From Bryopsis sp. KO-2023 (lineage: Eukaryota; Chlorophyta; Ulvophyceae; Bryopsidales; Bryopsidaceae), in NCBI GenBank assembly GCA_030272585.1, contig BSYQ01000002.1, positions 3,162,001 to 3,226,000 of the forward strand: a stretch of 64,000 nucleotides of DNA. Reading direction: 5' to 3'. The notes beneath the pieces are model-generated. The model searched no databases and was not told the DNA's origin. It worked only from the letters and a program-made list of their open reading frames with translations. Position numbers and translations under genes: made by a program. How positions within the stretch are numbered: the stretch's first letter is position 1; the number at the start of each line of letters is the position of its first letter. Positions 30,601 through 44,980 of this stretch are shown here, piece after piece.

Positions 30601-33600
30601 TGGAACGCAAATATCCGCAACGTACACATGCAACCAAATACGAACCAAGCTGGATAGGCTTCCAATTCCATAAGATTCTTCAAAGAGACTGTAAACCTTG
30701 TATTCGAAAGGAATTGCTAGGAAACGAACTAGGTAAAAAGTTTGTCGCATTAGGAGCATTGTTCCGATTAAAAACACCTTCGTTTTGAAACAGACGACAC
30801 GGATTACCTTTACACCGGGGCAAGCGCTGAGATCGTTGCGAAGAATTTTCGATGATTTTTATATCCCTAATACCAAGTATCTTTTGCATAGTTTAGATTT
30901 TCTGTCTATTTTTATTTTCAATGTGAAAACAAACTGATGCTACAAATAGGGGGTCCGCCAATAAGCATGGCTAGCTCGCCCGACAATTTTTTTTTTCAAA
31001 AGATGCTTAGGAAGATGTTTTATATTTACTCACCTTGTATCATATGCAAGATTTCTTGATGATAATTTTCGGGATTTGCTTTCGTTCACGATAATTGACG
31101 GATAGGTTTCTTAGCTTGCATAATTTATTGCATACAACTTCACCAACAAACCGGATGGCTGGACATTTAACTTTTTTTATTCGCTCCTCATCCACTAGAG
31201 TTAATTAGGATCTATGGAAAGATTTATGAGTGTTGCTTCAGGAGAAAAGACTTTCAAGACTAGGGAAGATGTCTAGGGGAATTTTTTCGAAGGACTATGG
31301 GGAAGGGCAAAGGGGGCTAGAGAAATTATCTACGAAACCAAGGTCTTACCAAGGCCTCCATCGTATGGGCACCACCTCACTCGCATGAGAAAACCGCCCG
31401 ATTATTAGGAAAGTTCAATCGTTCAATTTTACCCCCTTGTCTTTCCCCGAAAAAAGGGAGGGTCCGGGAATCACACTTTTGCGTTAGGCAAAAGTGAAGT
31501 TGGTCCCGCCAAGTTCCTTAGAGTATCTTCAAACTCTTAGTTCTATTTCAAGTTATTTGTAGTGAGGAGCAAGAAAAATTGAAGTTTGTGGAGGACTTGA
31601 AGGAGTCCGACAAGGGTTGCTCGTTGTATTTCAAGATGTCTTCATCGTTGGGAACACATGTTTAACTTATGCCTTGTGGGAGACATCGCATCTGCACACA
31701 GAACTTGTGCATGCAGCGGTTATGGTATTCACTACATGAGAAGGTCGTCAAATTTGAAAAGAATGGGTCGCTAGAGGTGATCTAAAAACGGACAAGAACC
31801 TTGTTCTAATCTACATCAATGACCGAGTACTTGGAGATTCTGCTAAAACTTTGCCCCCAAAACGTCTCCGTCAATTTCACGAGTTTTTGTTCAATATCAA
31901 AATCGGTTGTCGCATGTCTATTTGGGAGCGCCCGGCTTTTATCTCAAATGAAAGTTAATGAGCCGAGGCTAAAGCAGGTTCGAATCCGGCTGTGGACTAC
32001 CATACTTTCTTTCTCCTCTTTAAGTCCCTTGTACATTTGTTTCTTGGTGAAAGATCCGCTTTGTTGATGGCGCACAAAGCTTAGGTACTACCTAATAGGT
32101 AGCTTAAAATACTCGCGGCCGTTGGGTTGGAGAGGTCTGGGGTTTGAATAATGATAGATAAAGAGTAAAGAACTTTCCGGATCCGCCCTCACGATGAGGA
32201 GAAGAGTCAGTTGTGCTACCCGTGCACATTTTGTTACAATGGCGACAACCATAACACGTATAAATCTTCCGGGATTGATGCCCACGCTAAAAAAACAAAA
32301 CTAATGAAAATGAAAACAAAGTTCCCGCACATGTTTGATTGTTGTAGGCACGCCTCAACGTGACAATCAATTACGGGGAGACGATCAATTTTATTGGCCC
32401 GTTGAAAAATAGCAAAACCGTATGTGGAGCTTTCCAAAAAAAATCTGTTTTGCTTTTTATATTGCTATAAATCCATTGTTAGGTAGTCACGAAGTCAGGA
32501 ACGTATTATAGATAGTCCCACTCATCCGAAAACAATCGCTTCACTTGTTGTTTACAGTGTTTTTCTTTTAAGAACGACTATTTCGCTCAAACTCATCGGT
32601 GCTTCGTGAACTCTTTCCTTGATTCAAGTTTCGGATATGCTACTTATCTTTTTTTTTTAGCACATTTTTCAAGCGATTTCTAAGGTGCGTACTGCCGTTT
32701 TGTTTTTTTTTCGCCGAGTGACACAATTCAGTTTTGGATTCAAGAGGTTTGTCACGATTCTCCCGTTTGTGTTCGGTATGCAATGATTGGGTGGTGGAAG
32801 ATAAAATGGACTTTTTAATCTGTTAAATTGGAGAAGTTATTTTCGCGACATGTTTGTTCTACACCTTAGCTTTTTTGTTGGAAAATTAAGATCAAAGTTT
32901 AGGTGGCAGGTTTTATACAAGCCTCGATGGTGTTGGCCTTTCCCCTGTCGGATTATTGTTACGGGGACTATTATGGGCGGATTGCAACAAAATGGGTGAA
33001 GCCGATGATGAGAAAATTAAACAAAGGTGATCAATTAAATGCATTCTCGGAAAAAAAAAACGGCCTAATAATAAATTTAGTTAAAAATTGTTTTTTATAT
33101 GGTCGACATGGCCAATAATAATCGGCTGCCAATCCGATTGGGAAAATTCGATCCCAATTTGATCGGCCTGACCAAATGCTCGGAGACCGACTTGATCGGG
33201 TTGGATCCATGCTATGCTATTAGCTACATCAATAATTGTTAGAGCAAAAGTCACTTGGGTTTACATAGCCACTGAAGCGGAATGAATTATGAGATTATTC
33301 GTCCAAAAGTGAAGGGAGTCTTGATGTGGCAAAATTGGGAGGGCCATTACAAGGATTTAGCTGGTGATTTTTTATTGCAATGCCACCTTTTGTGATAATA
33401 AATATTTTTCCGTCAAGAAACCAGCCATGATTTTTTTTTGGAAGATTATTGTGACGACATGTTAGCACTCCACCGAGATGCACACTTGACTTTCACACGC
33501 TTAACACGTTCGTTAAAAGTGATTAACATAAGCATATGATACAAACTGCGAGAGGGTTAGCGAGGTGTCCACTATCTTTCTTTTTTTTGGAGGTGGAAAG

Positions 33601-36600
33601 ATGTCCCAGCGAGATCTTTCCATCCGAAGAAAAATGAAAGAGGTTTTGAACCTTAGATATGATATAAAGAGTTAGAAAAAACGTAATCTCATGGGTACGA
33701 TACATAAAATGGTTGAATTTTTCGGCTGGAAAAAGTGTTAAAGACGTTTTTATATGGAGTTTTTTCATTGGGAAAAAGTATTGAGGACGTGTTACCGACC
33801 AAGGGGCGAACATACGTCCAACAAGCACTTAGGAAGCTGAGCCGGCTTAGTTTTGACTTGCTTTTTAACTTTTCTTAGGTGTTCTTAAAAAAGAAGGGAA
33901 ATTGGGGATATACTAAGTTTACTAATTGTTGAGCACCAATGTTGTTACAGCCGCCACCAGTGTAAACGAATACGGAATACGGGATACGGAGTCCAAAATT
34001 TGAATACGAATACGAACACGGAATAATACCGTAAAATACGGTATGATTTTTGAATACGGAAAAATACGTTGGTTCAAGAAAAAATTTTATGATCTAGCAG
34101 ATGTCAACTTACGATCTCTTGAGCTCAATACATTATTTTAGGCATACTAACAACATAAGATACTTCAGAAAAAATTGATTTTTATTTTGATTGCATTCTA
34201 CTCTATTTTTTCCAGCTTTTTTTATTTTCTTCGAATTTTTCCGAATTCTTCCGAATTCGGTCAATCAGTGGTGAATACTGTAACAAACTTTGAGCGCAGG
34301 CTATCTCAACGCGAACAAACGTTCGCTATCTATTGTTTACAAGTTTCCCCTGTCGAACTTTATACCTTCCCACGACTAATCAATACTAGCCACAAGATTC
34401 CCTCACTATCGCACTACCCCACGTTACACAACACCACTTCCTTTCGTCCACTATTGCCTCATTTCAGTCATCTACCGCTTTGGCGCTCACAATACGCAGA
34501 ATACGGCGAATTTTCACGAATTCCCAACGTGTTCATTTACACTAGCCGCCACTCTAACAGATGCTCCCAAAAGTTAGTGTTTATTCTTAGTGGGTGATTA
34601 TCACAATCACCTTATCGAATTAGATTCCTAATAATTAGGCCTATGACGCCTATGACAGGGGAGTTGGTCCAAAAATACCGAAACCGATGAGATTCTGATG
34701 ACTGTCAATTTTTTTTAAATACTTGAACTTTTTCACCGGAATCTATCGTTTCTGAAGGATCTTTTTGAAGACATGATCAACCCTAGGGATCTCCCTTTCT
34801 TGCAATTTATACCGCAACCTTTGACGGTATGACGCCAACCGTATAGGATCAGGAGGAAATGGTAATTCTCGGCTTTATCGCCAAAGACCTCACTCAAGTT
34901 GCAATAATTCTATTGTTTTTTTTTTACGGCTTGTAGCTAAGTTGAGAACGGACCCGGGGGCGTCATCCAGGGGAAAAGATATGATTGACAAGGCGTGGAA
35001 CAATAGATATAGAGGGGCGTTTGAGAATTAGGGGGATCCAAATTGTTATGAACCACCTCGACCAAACCAAGTAGTTGGTGCTGATGTGGTGTTATGTGGT
35101 TTTGTTGCAGGCTGGAAGAAAAGAAGATGGAGCTGAGGATCAAGGTGAGATGTTCTGAGTTTGTTTTTGTCTGAGCTGGTACTGATGTGGTGGCGGTGCC
35201 ACGTCCAGTGTTAGTTATCGAGCTCCAGTTTCTGGCTTGTTTTTGCTTCAGTCCATTTATTTGGAGGTCATTTTGGAGTTTGGATGTGGTAACAAGATTT
35301 TTAATTTGTTTTCTCTTGTGTGTTTGTATTTCCCCTAACTGAGTCTCCCCACCTTCGTTCTACATTACGTGACTTGTGAAGAAAATTTCCGTGCATTTTG
35401 CAAGTATAAAAGGTCAAACACCACTTTGCTTAACGTCTCTAGGTCACGTGACAACTACACTTTAGGGCAAAGTGACGAAGACTTGTGTCCGCAGTTACTA
35501 CTGAAACAACGGATACTACAAGAACATCATGTTCACAGAGACTTGTACTACCAAAAAAATGCAGGTGGTCGAAAGTTAAAAAGACAAACGTTGCAAGATA
35601 GATTGTCTTTCCTTTTTCGCTGAGTACTTTTATAGGGAAGTAGTTTAAGTGGAAGACTAGAACTACAGTAGAGAAGTTGCAATGGACGAAAGAAAGCCTC
35701 GATACTAGCGCGCCGACCGCAAACCAAAGGATATCCAGCCCCCGTTATAAGAAGAAAGTGTAGAAGATGATTCGCAAGAACCAGAGAAGAGGCACAGAGG
35801 GCCCCCGTCTAGCCCCCTAGCATAATGCCGCACGGAAAGAGAGTAGTTACGCAGACGCATCAACCGACTCCGGTGGCAAATGCAGCGGCTATTGCATCTA
35901 TTGCTGCTCTATCCAAACTTTGATCAAACATTATATCTTACATACTCGGACAGTTAACACAAAGTCAAAAAGGGTGGATAGTTGCAACCAATGTATTTTT
36001 TCAGCTTCTGCGAATGACAACAAGAGTGTTTTCACTTGAAAGATATTTGGACAAGTTGATATCCAACCGCTTTTCTCCGTGAAATACGAAGCCCTTTACG
36101 GCTATAATACTAGATATTACTAGAGGAGCTTGTTTTCTCCTTTTTGTTTTTGTTTGATGCGTACGCTCTCCATCGACTTTTTCTTCTCACTTCTTTCTGA
36201 CTAACTTACAAGGTGCACAAACTTTTAGTCAAAGAGTTGGAGACACTCAAACCCTCTATTGCCTATTTAATCCATCAAGGGAAACCCTGAATTTGAATAC
36301 CCGGTTGAAGAGGGGAAAGAATAGAGAGGTAGAGGAAGACGTAACGCGGAGTCTTTCTTTCATAAGTTGTTGTGCATCCAGGTTGGCGTACGTTCAACTC
36401 CACACAAATGTGTTGAAGCCCTACAAAGTTAGTAATTGCTCTATACACTTTGAAAAACGCAACGGGAAAAAAGAATCTTGAATGTTAAAGCTTTTTAGTC
36501 AAATGTTGTAGGTTATACTTGTGATGTGATCCTTAAAGATAAAAGCGATAGACCCAGCGATACCAGCGTAGTATGACCTGAGACACCTCCGAGGTGCTCC

Positions 36601-37692
36601 CCTACCTAAAGGTAGGTCCCAAGTTCTTAACAAGACCGAGGGAGTTTGATAAGGCCTACGATCTTAGGGATCACGAGACCCTCAATAACTTTGCCTGCAC
36701 GGTCTACACCATGTTCGGGACCACGTTCGAACTACGGGAGTGATGAAAAACTTGGGGTTTTCTTGCAGCTCCCTTTTGAATAAAATTTCGATCATTTGAG
36801 CGTTTTTAATTGATTATCGCTTTTCATCAAATTTTTATTAATTAAGAAGCCGAAAGGTCCTTGATTTTATATCATACATCATAAAAAACTGGCTTTGAAG
36901 ACAACGGGTGGTTGTTAATCATGTAAGTTCGACAATGACAAGTAAAATAAAATCATGAAGCCGGGCCTTCAGTTCCCATTAAAAAACTCGCAGTGGAGAT
37001 GAACATTACGTTTGTGCTTGACGAGGACCGATCCCGTATTAATCAACGGTATACTATAGCACGCACCCGGGAAGCTTTGGTTTAATTTACACATGGTGGA
37101 CGTTGGAAGTCCAAGTTGAAAGTTCGAGGATAAGCATAACAAGAGGACTAGCTCCGGCACCACCTGGATTGATTCCTGAACCACGTTGCCACAACACATC
37201 AAGGCGCTTAAAAAAAGCTAAGTTTTTCGTTATCACTAAGAAAGAAAGTTACTTGAACCCTCCTTTCGAGTTGCTTACGGGAAAGCGTGTATGGGGATGT
37301 GAGAGAATCATGCTGAATGTGGATGACGAGGAGAGTAAAGCTATAGTTTTGGTGCGAACTGCCCCGTACGCGTTCTATTTCTCCGGGGAGAGGGAAGCGG
37401 AATGAGTGCCTTCAAAAAGGCAACAAAGGTAGCAGTGTATGCAAATGTGCACAAGGGTTGTGGGATATCACTACAAACGTCATTGAAACGTCTCGACCGT
37501 ATGGCGCCAAATGGGTTCCTCCGCAAAAGTGCTTCCATGGATAGAGGGGAGTCCACTTTGATAGAAGTATGTGAGTGCCCTACTGGCGGGGAAGTTTACC
37601 CTTCCAGGATGAAGAGACAATCGTGGAAGCTTATGGTACAAGAATTAATGTAGTGAGACGCAACAGTGCGTGAAAGGGATGTGGATTAGGCA
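30601..37692. other. Long stretch without recognisable genes
   Basis: About 7 kb of interrupted short frames. At 33950-34100 the word AATACGG and its variants recur many times (GAATACGGAATACGGGATACGG, GTAAAATACGGTATG), and 34225-34262 has TTCCGAATTCTTCCGAATTCGG. This looks like the end region of a degenerate repeat element. An open frame of 140 codons follows (34175-34597) with no recognisable domain. Confidence 0.4.
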
Positions 37693-38120
37693 TCACGCGC
37701 GTTCATGATCCCCAAAAAGAATGACGGGTATCGATCGATAGTGGACCTCGAACATGTCAACAATCATTGCACGACACTCATTCTCGTTACGAGACCTTGT
37801 CAAATGCCTTGGCTGAAGAAACAACCCTAGATGATCGAATTTAACATAGAAGACGCCTATCACCATCTCGAACTCAAGAAAAGGAATAGAAAGTACTTCA
37901 CGATTCTGGTTAACAGAAAGGTTTGAAAGTTTATCTGAGTTCTGATGCGGTGGTCAACGAGTACATATGTTTGGACCAAGCTAATGCATCCCATGGTTGC
38001 CTTCTTACATAATCCTCGTTACGCAGTGCACAAGGTTTACACCTCATTTTGAGAGACCATGATGGTCTTTGCATTACCGTGCCTAGATGACATTTTTGCT
38101 TGCGTAAAAAAAAAACGAGA
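37693..38120 (+). pseudogene. Decayed reverse transcriptase fragment 1
   Basis: Reads FMIPKKNDGYRSIVDLEHVN, then IEDAYHHLELKKRNRKYFTI, TKLMHPMVAFLHNPR and LDDIFACVKK, broken by several stops. Motif order and the DAYHH...KYF spacing resemble DIRS-like or related RTs more than the intact chromovirus, but the degradation prevents firm classification. Confidence 0.6.
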
Positions 38121-38589
38121 TGCTTAAGCGTCATTCCAAGTGTTAATCTAGCTTTCTTTTGTGTGTTGGTGTGTTGTTCACCTCTCTTCGCCAAGCTTAG
38201 GAGAAACCCCCATAAAAATTTCAGGTATCATGTCCACTTCAAAAGAAGCAACGTGCACACGAAAGAATACATTGGAATTTTACGCCAGCATGGGTCCCAA
38301 AACCAAGACAGTTCCCAATCCAATTCGTTTGGTGGTATGTTTTTTGCTTTATTGTATTTTTTCCTCATCGTGTTTACTTCTCCGTACCATAAAGTTTCGG
38401 GAAAAGTTTGTGACACGATGCCAGACGATGCGGGTGGAACGTTGATAGCTTAGGGTCGATACTGTAGCTTCTTTGTCCAAGGGTGACAATTATTGGAGCA
38501 ACGATTTTGGTCTCACACGCCCACCAATAGTTATTGAAACTGGAGCAAAGAGGCGTTCTACGTTGAATGAAGCCATATGTGTGTAGGTT

Positions 38590-39000
38590 TTTCTCTTAAG
38601 CGTTTCTTATCCCGAAAGCATCCGATAAGGTGCGCCTGACAATTGATCTGAGAATCGTGAACGTATATGTAAAGCTATGGTGGTGCGCTTTGCCCCCAAC
38701 GAATAGCGTCCTATCGGATAATCCATATTTATGGAAATGTTTCACAATCATGGACCTTAAAAATAGCTTCCACAATTGGAAAAAATGAAACGCCTATCGA
38801 AAGGGCGTTACAACAAATATTTTGCTTCTACTTCCAAGACCTATGGTTCCCGATAACCTCACTTCCCCAGGACTAGCATCAATGTGCTTGCCTTTTTCAT
38901 GATATAATAGAGAGGGTTTTACAACCATCCTCGGCCCTACATTTCGTTGATGATATACTTATTGGTGGTGAATTGAAGGACCATGACTCATGACTAAACC
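38590..39000 (+). pseudogene. Decayed reverse transcriptase fragment 2
   Basis: A second RT begins before the first would be expected to finish: FLIPKASDKVRLTIDLRIVN, FTIMDLKNSFHN, then in another frame FHDIIERVL and HFVDDILIGGE. This matches a gypsy-like RT. Because a full set of RT motifs is repeated, two different elements are interleaved here. Confidence 0.6.
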
Positions 39001-40119
39001 ATACTCTACATCGATTGGATGTACTACCTCGAGTGCGCAGCAAGCGATACGACACAATCTTCCGACTGTGGCATCGGGAAGATAGCCCTCGACATATGGC
39101 TTTGATTAGATGACGAAACCTTCAAGTGTGGAACACTACAAGACAAACTTCATGAGTAGATTCATTGACCCCGCTTTGCATTGTAAAGATAGTCCTGAGA
39201 TTGATCATTTGTGGGAGGTGTCGTTTTAGCTTGGCAATGTACTATTCCCACCCATATCTCCATCGTAAAGCCCTGAAATTTCAACAATTTTCGGACATTC
39301 AGTTTTTGTTACAAAAGAGTCTCGCCACAAAAAAGTTATAGGACTTGCGATACTATGCCTAAGTTTTTTGTGGCAGCTTTAAGAATGCATGGCGTTTCGG
39401 GAGAAGGGGATGGACACGGTATCAAAACGTTACGACTTTTTAGGCATCAAAGATTCGAGGAGATAAGGTCTTGTCCAACGTTGGCCTCCGAGGTTGAGGC
39501 AATCCTTGAAGTATTAAAAGAACTCCCTTTGTCCACCCTAAACTAAATCGCCTTTCGATTGTTTGTCGTCTTGTTCGTTCGTTTCTTTCAAAAGAGAAAA
39601 AATACTCTCCGGAAAAGCCCGGAGGATTGTCTTTGCTCGAGCGAGCCACCGAGCGAACCACCGTGCGGACCATCAAGCGAGAGCATTAGTAAGGAGTAAT
39701 AACCGTCCCGAGAGTTTGTTATCCATTCCAAAAGAAGATATGGGAACGAGTGGTTGCATAATGGGATGTGCCAGGTTTGTTGCTTCCGCTTTGTGATGTC
39801 AAATTTTGTGCTAATCCAAAATTATCGTAGATGTTGACGATAAAGAAATTCACGGATGAAGAATAAGCACATTTCCTCGGGAAGGAAAAAGTCTTCAAAA
39901 TTTTTTGGAAACTTTCACATCACAGATCGTCATGCAGAGCCACCGCACTACGGGCAAGCCTAAGATTTTGGGGGGCGAAGAAGACATGTTACTACCGCAT
40001 GTATATTAGGGACGATTAGAATCCGTTATGCCATTTTGTGGATTTACCGCATCACGTTGCTTGTATATATATAGAGAGATCATTTTGTTGACCTCAAAAT
40101 TCCTGCAATATTTATAATA
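39001..40119. other. No gene recognised
   Basis: Probably degraded pol sequence of the preceding relic, but no domain can be read. Confidence 0.3.
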
Positions 40120-40320
40120 ATCAGTGGACAAAAGGCAAGCAATGGACGTCTGTGAAGAAATATGTTCGAGACTTCCAACGTCGTATTTTGCGAATACCTG
40201 ATATTCCTAAGGATCTTCAATACCACATGTTTTTTGATGGCCTTAAACGAGAGATCTATAAACTGATTGTGGCTAATGTTCCTGCGGGAATTGAAGAGGC
40301 GAGCTGAACGCTTGGATGCT
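40120..40320 (+). pseudogene. Decayed Gag-like fragment
   Basis: One frame reads WTSVKKYVRDFQRRILRIPD, then a FDGLKREIYKLIVANVP stretch and IEEAS. This has the Y..dF..l...ip.....F..GLk..i...v....p..i.eA pattern of retrotransposon Gag. No start codon or intact flanking frame remains. Confidence 0.45.
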
Positions 40321-41411
40321 ATTGGCGCGCCCCAAGGTAATCTACGCACGATTCAAAAAATTTATAATATTTCTTTTTGCCATCTTGCAGGGTGCTTTTG
40401 TTGGGGCGGGCCAATCATAGGTAGTTGAAGGTATCGAACACATCCGTGAGTGATTTTGGTACGACGTGTTACCAAAGTTGCTAACCTTAGGTTGAAGCAT
40501 ATTGACATGTCAAGGTCTATGTGAGCTGCTTGGGAACAAAAATAATGGGTTGGGTGTAAAAGAGTCCAAAGTTGTTCCCGAAGTTCAGAAACCTAGCGGC
40601 GCTCGGAAGTGCCAGCGACGCTCGGAAGTGCCAACGACGCTCGAAGGGGGTCACTGGTACAAACGTGGAGCGAATAGACTCGTTAAAAATAGGCTCATAA
40701 AATAAGATGGACAAAAAATTGGAACGATGGATTAGTATCCGAAGGTCTCGTAAGACGGTAACGTACGATGTTGGATCGTTGGCGCTCTACATGGTGGCTA
40801 GAACATATTTTGTACAAGAACCATTCCGCAAGTTAGATTTCAAAAATAAAGATTTGTATGGCACAAAAGCATTTGCATCGATAAATTAACTCATACACTG
40901 CTGTTCGCTTGTTGATTACGCAGAAAGATATCTTGAAAACACAAGTGGCGACAAACACGACATCGACGCACGTGTTGCATTCTATGACGAAGGGAGTGGT
41001 TCTAGGATAAAATCAAAAAAGTCAAAGATGCACATATACAACCGAATTAAAAAAAATGCGAAGGTTTGATTATTGCGTGATTTATCCTAGTAGAAAAAAT
41101 GCTCAAGTTACAGGTTACCTTATCTTTTAAAGGGCCGATGATAAGGGAGAGAAATTTGAAAACCTTTTGCTTCGTATCTTGTAAACTGGGTCGCATTTGC
41201 ATCTATGGGTTACAAAGGATCGTTAAGAATTCTGCATCCAAGAATTTGGCCGATTGAGAACGTCGACTTTCGCTCGGAGGGACTTACTACCGTGTTTGAA
41301 TGAAAGTCGACGAAAATATTAAATGGATTGATGGGCTGCCGGAACCTAGAGGGGATGTATTTCTTGAAAATAAGAATCTTTAACATGCATATCCCTTTTA
41401 CAGAGATAACG

Positions 41412-41453
41412 TGTATTTTTTGTGGAAAGAAAGAACACTTGGTTAACGGGTGT
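41412..41453 (+). pseudogene. Gag zinc knuckle relic (CCHC)
   Basis: Encodes CIFCGKKEHLVNGC, an exact C-x2-C-x4-H-x4-C nucleocapsid knuckle, inside a frame of 80 codons (41328-41570). It lies about 1.1 kb downstream of the Gag-like fragment on the same strand, the right order for one decayed element. Confidence 0.55.
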
Positions 41454-41570
41454 CTGAAGTTGGCAAATGGAAAGAACTTCCTAGAAGTCAAGAATATATA
41501 TATGGCAGATAGGGAGGAAGAGGACCCATGGCAAGAAACTTGTGCAAATCCTGATTACGGGACTGGCTAA

Positions 41571-44500
41571 ATTTTGTTCGCTAGTGAGAAATGTGGCGCT
41601 TGTGGTCCTATGGGTATAATTAAAATCGCAATAGTTTTGTGTCTCCGAGGCTAAATTGATCATAGAAACTCTTATGCTACTGCTTCCCCCGAGGGGAATA
41701 TCCCCCACCCCCCCTCGAATGCACCTTTCTTAAACATCTATCGCTTTCGCCAACACTTAAGGTACCCGTTTGTGAATCGAGTTAGAATTAGTGAAAGAAG
41801 TACGAAGGAGTTTTCTAATTTCGGCTTTGGTTACCAACCTAGACAAAAACATCTACATCGCTGGACATCGGAGCGCGCGCGAACGGCGATAAAGTCCGGC
41901 CTTCACGAGCGCTTCCTTCACTTGCGCATTGTTGTTGTTATCTTGGTGAACGTTGTTATCTGCTCGAACTACGTTGTTTTGCTTTAAAAAATGATTGTAT
42001 CGACCACTGCTACCGTTCTTTTCCCTCGCGGCCTTAAGGAGGGCGAGGCCGTCACTAGCTTGGGGAGATGCTGGGAGATCTGTCGGAAAGCGATCGTGAG
42101 GTTGTCAATAAGCTCCAGAGCTGGGGCGGGATCGCAAACGTGCCGCTAGTTGCGGTCATCACCGCCTTCTTCGGGGCCGCGACTGAAACGCTGGTGGTAT
42201 AGACCACCGCCCTCCTCCCCATAACAAAACGCCTTGTTTTTCTCTTTAAGAAGTGAAATTTACTCACATCAGTATTGATATTTTATATCGATATTCTCTT
42301 CCCTTTCGCTCCATATAATATAACATACTTGAGAAGTACGAAGAACGCCGAAGGAGTTGTGTGTATTTTGGATATCTTTTTCCAAAAGCTTGCGCGATTC
42401 CATAAATGGTATTGGACCGTAAGGAGGGAATAACCTTTTGCGGTGGCGGCTGTTAGTCTTGTGGAACCTCCCCATAACACTCTGAAAAAGCTTCGATCTA
42501 GAGGTCATACCTAGAGAAGGCACCAGAAGAGAAGGTTCTTTACCAGGAACAGAGGTTCCCCACCCCTCCTCCACATTCATGATCGAAGTTAGAAAGACCC
42601 CTTTTGGTTTCTCTTTTTTGCCGCCCAATACAGAAGTTGTATTCTACTGCGACTCACCACAATCCATTATCAAAAAGGTATGGAAAGAGACCGCTATTTG
42701 TTGAGTCAAACCAGCACATCGATATAATCCTTCATGAACACAATACGTTTTCCCCTTTTTTTTACGTCTGACGCTCTTTTTCAGTTGAAGCTATGATCGT
42801 TTTGAATGAATCGGCCTCGTTTTGTTTCAATTTTGGATCTTTTGAATTTGGGGCGTGATTGCTGGAACGAGGAAGGGAACATCTTTTAAGAAGGCTAAGA
42901 AAATTAAAAGATAAATTTATAAAAAAACAATGTATGCAATCCTATTCTTAAAAAGGCTTCTTTCGTGGGGCTGATTTTGATCGGCTACCATCAAGAAATG
43001 TAAAACTCAAGGCTACAATGTTTTGAAAAGGGGAGACAAGGGGTTATTCAAAATCCGGTTTGCCGAGTGGGGTGATATGTAATAAAATTTCTATATGTTT
43101 TCCAACTATTGAAGGTTGATTTAGACGCGCATGCAACATCATTTTCCGAGCTCAGCAAATGGCATATTGCTATTTTGCAATTGGAAGGATTGGTAACACC
43201 ATTTAGAGTGGGGGGTTAGTCTCGGACGTACTTGGATAACGCATGAGCTACAACAATTGTCGCCAAAAAGAAATAAGCTCTATTCGTGAATATTTTTGCC
43301 TTTGTATGCTAGAAACATACAAAAGATTATGCGATGGCGTCGTAAGATAGATGAGCAAGTATCTTTCCGGCACCGAAGGAAAGGGGTTTAATCGATATTA
43401 TCAGAAAGGGATTTTCGTTTTTCGATGATTTTAATCCATTCAAAGTTTCTCGTAGACATTTTTCAGCTACGGGAAAAAGATAAAGGAAAAAGAGATTTCT
43501 ACTATGGGACCATCGTGATCAAAGGTATTGTGGATTCAATCATGTTTGATCCGCATTTCGAAAGAGGACAAGCTCTTGGTTGGGAAGGAAATCAAGGAAA
43601 AATGTGGTGCAACTCTTTCAGATGATATGATACGCTCCATCGATGCCTGGAATGCCTTGCAGTTTTTTGGTTTAAAATAGATCTTCGACATCTCATGGAT
43701 ATCCTTCAAAAACTAACGTTTTATATAGCTGGTTACGTCCATGGGAGTCGAATTAGTGCTCAACAGAATTTTAAATATTGAAATAAATTAGAGACGAATT
43801 TAATTATTTGAATGCAAGATACTCAAAGCAGGTAAATAGAACATCTACCTATAATCTTTTCACTTACGTTGTTCGTAAGCAAAATTAACACTTTTCTTGG
43901 ATACCTTTTTACTCAGCCTTTTAGAAGGAGGAAGTCAATAGTCAGATTGACACAGGTTTGCTCCGAAGCAAGTTGAGCGACAGGCTTCATATTGATTTCC
44001 CTAAGAGAGTCATGGAAAGGAGGTATAAATATAGAATCAACCAAAGGAGGTAGCCGCCATCATCTATAAAATCACTTCGAGAAGTCTTTTCTATCTTCTA
44101 CGAGCTTAGTCGTTATTCATATATATATATATACCCCTTTTTCATAGGATCTTTCAAGATACACCAAGGCATTGAACCGAACGAAGAGCAAGTGGATGAC
44201 TTAAACGAGGAAAAAAAGTCGATAGACATCATGAAACCTTCCGACGAACAAAAGGATTATCGTTATCAAGCTACATACAAATTGTACGATACAATGCCCT
44301 GATGTGTGGTGGAGTTCCATTGACGAGGAGGATGGTTGGAAAAACGACCAAGGAGCTTTACGCCTTGCTTCTGAGAACTTTAAGGTCATGCTTAAAACTA
44401 TTCAAAAGTATCAGCCGTAACAGCTGCGCTTCTCAAGGTGCACCCCAACTAGACAAATATGTCCACTATTGGGAGCAATCAACAACGATATTTCGATATA

Positions 44501-44640
44501 TTTGGCAATGTATTAAAACTTGTTCATCCCAATTAGGGCCTAATTCGACGACGGCGACGACACAAGAACAAGAAGACGAACAACAATAAGACGAATGCCC
44601 GAGCGATATCGGGACGTGGGTGCGTTAGCACAAACGTCGA
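41571..44640. other. No gene recognised
   Basis: Interrupted frames only. If the Gag relic upstream belonged to a full element its pol should lie here, but no RT motif can be read. Confidence 0.35.
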
Positions 44641-44980
44641 TGTAAACCCCCCCCCCGAATACAGTACCCCCCCCAAATAGAGTACCCCCCCCCAATATAG
44701 TACCCCCCGCCGCCCCTGGAAGCAAATGCGGAATAGTGTACCCCCCAAAAAGTGACACCTCCCCCCGGGCCTACCACCCCAAACCTGGTTTTTATGCAAT
44801 GTTAAGAATCTTCTAGTGATGGATGGAGCATTAGCTCCCTTCCTACCTCCCAAATACCCCCTGGAGGATCCAACCCCCTCTCTAAAAATAGAACACCCCC
44901 AAATAGTGTACCCCCTTGAATTTTTTTTCCAAAGTTATAATTATTGTACCCCGGGGTACTGTATTCGGGGGGGGGGTTTA
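44641..44980 (+). mobile_element. MITE-like element, copy 2
   Basis: Same orientation and essentially the same sequence as copy 1 at 14743-15083, with the same TGTAAACC and GGTTTA ends. It sits about 310 bp inside the right arm. The right flank TATAAGG and left flank GTCGA give no clear target duplication. Confidence 0.65.

Noticed and set aside
29852-30788. Several overlapping Gly/Pro/Arg-rich frames
   Set aside because: They arise from the GGTCC-word repeats, which keep all frames open on both strands.
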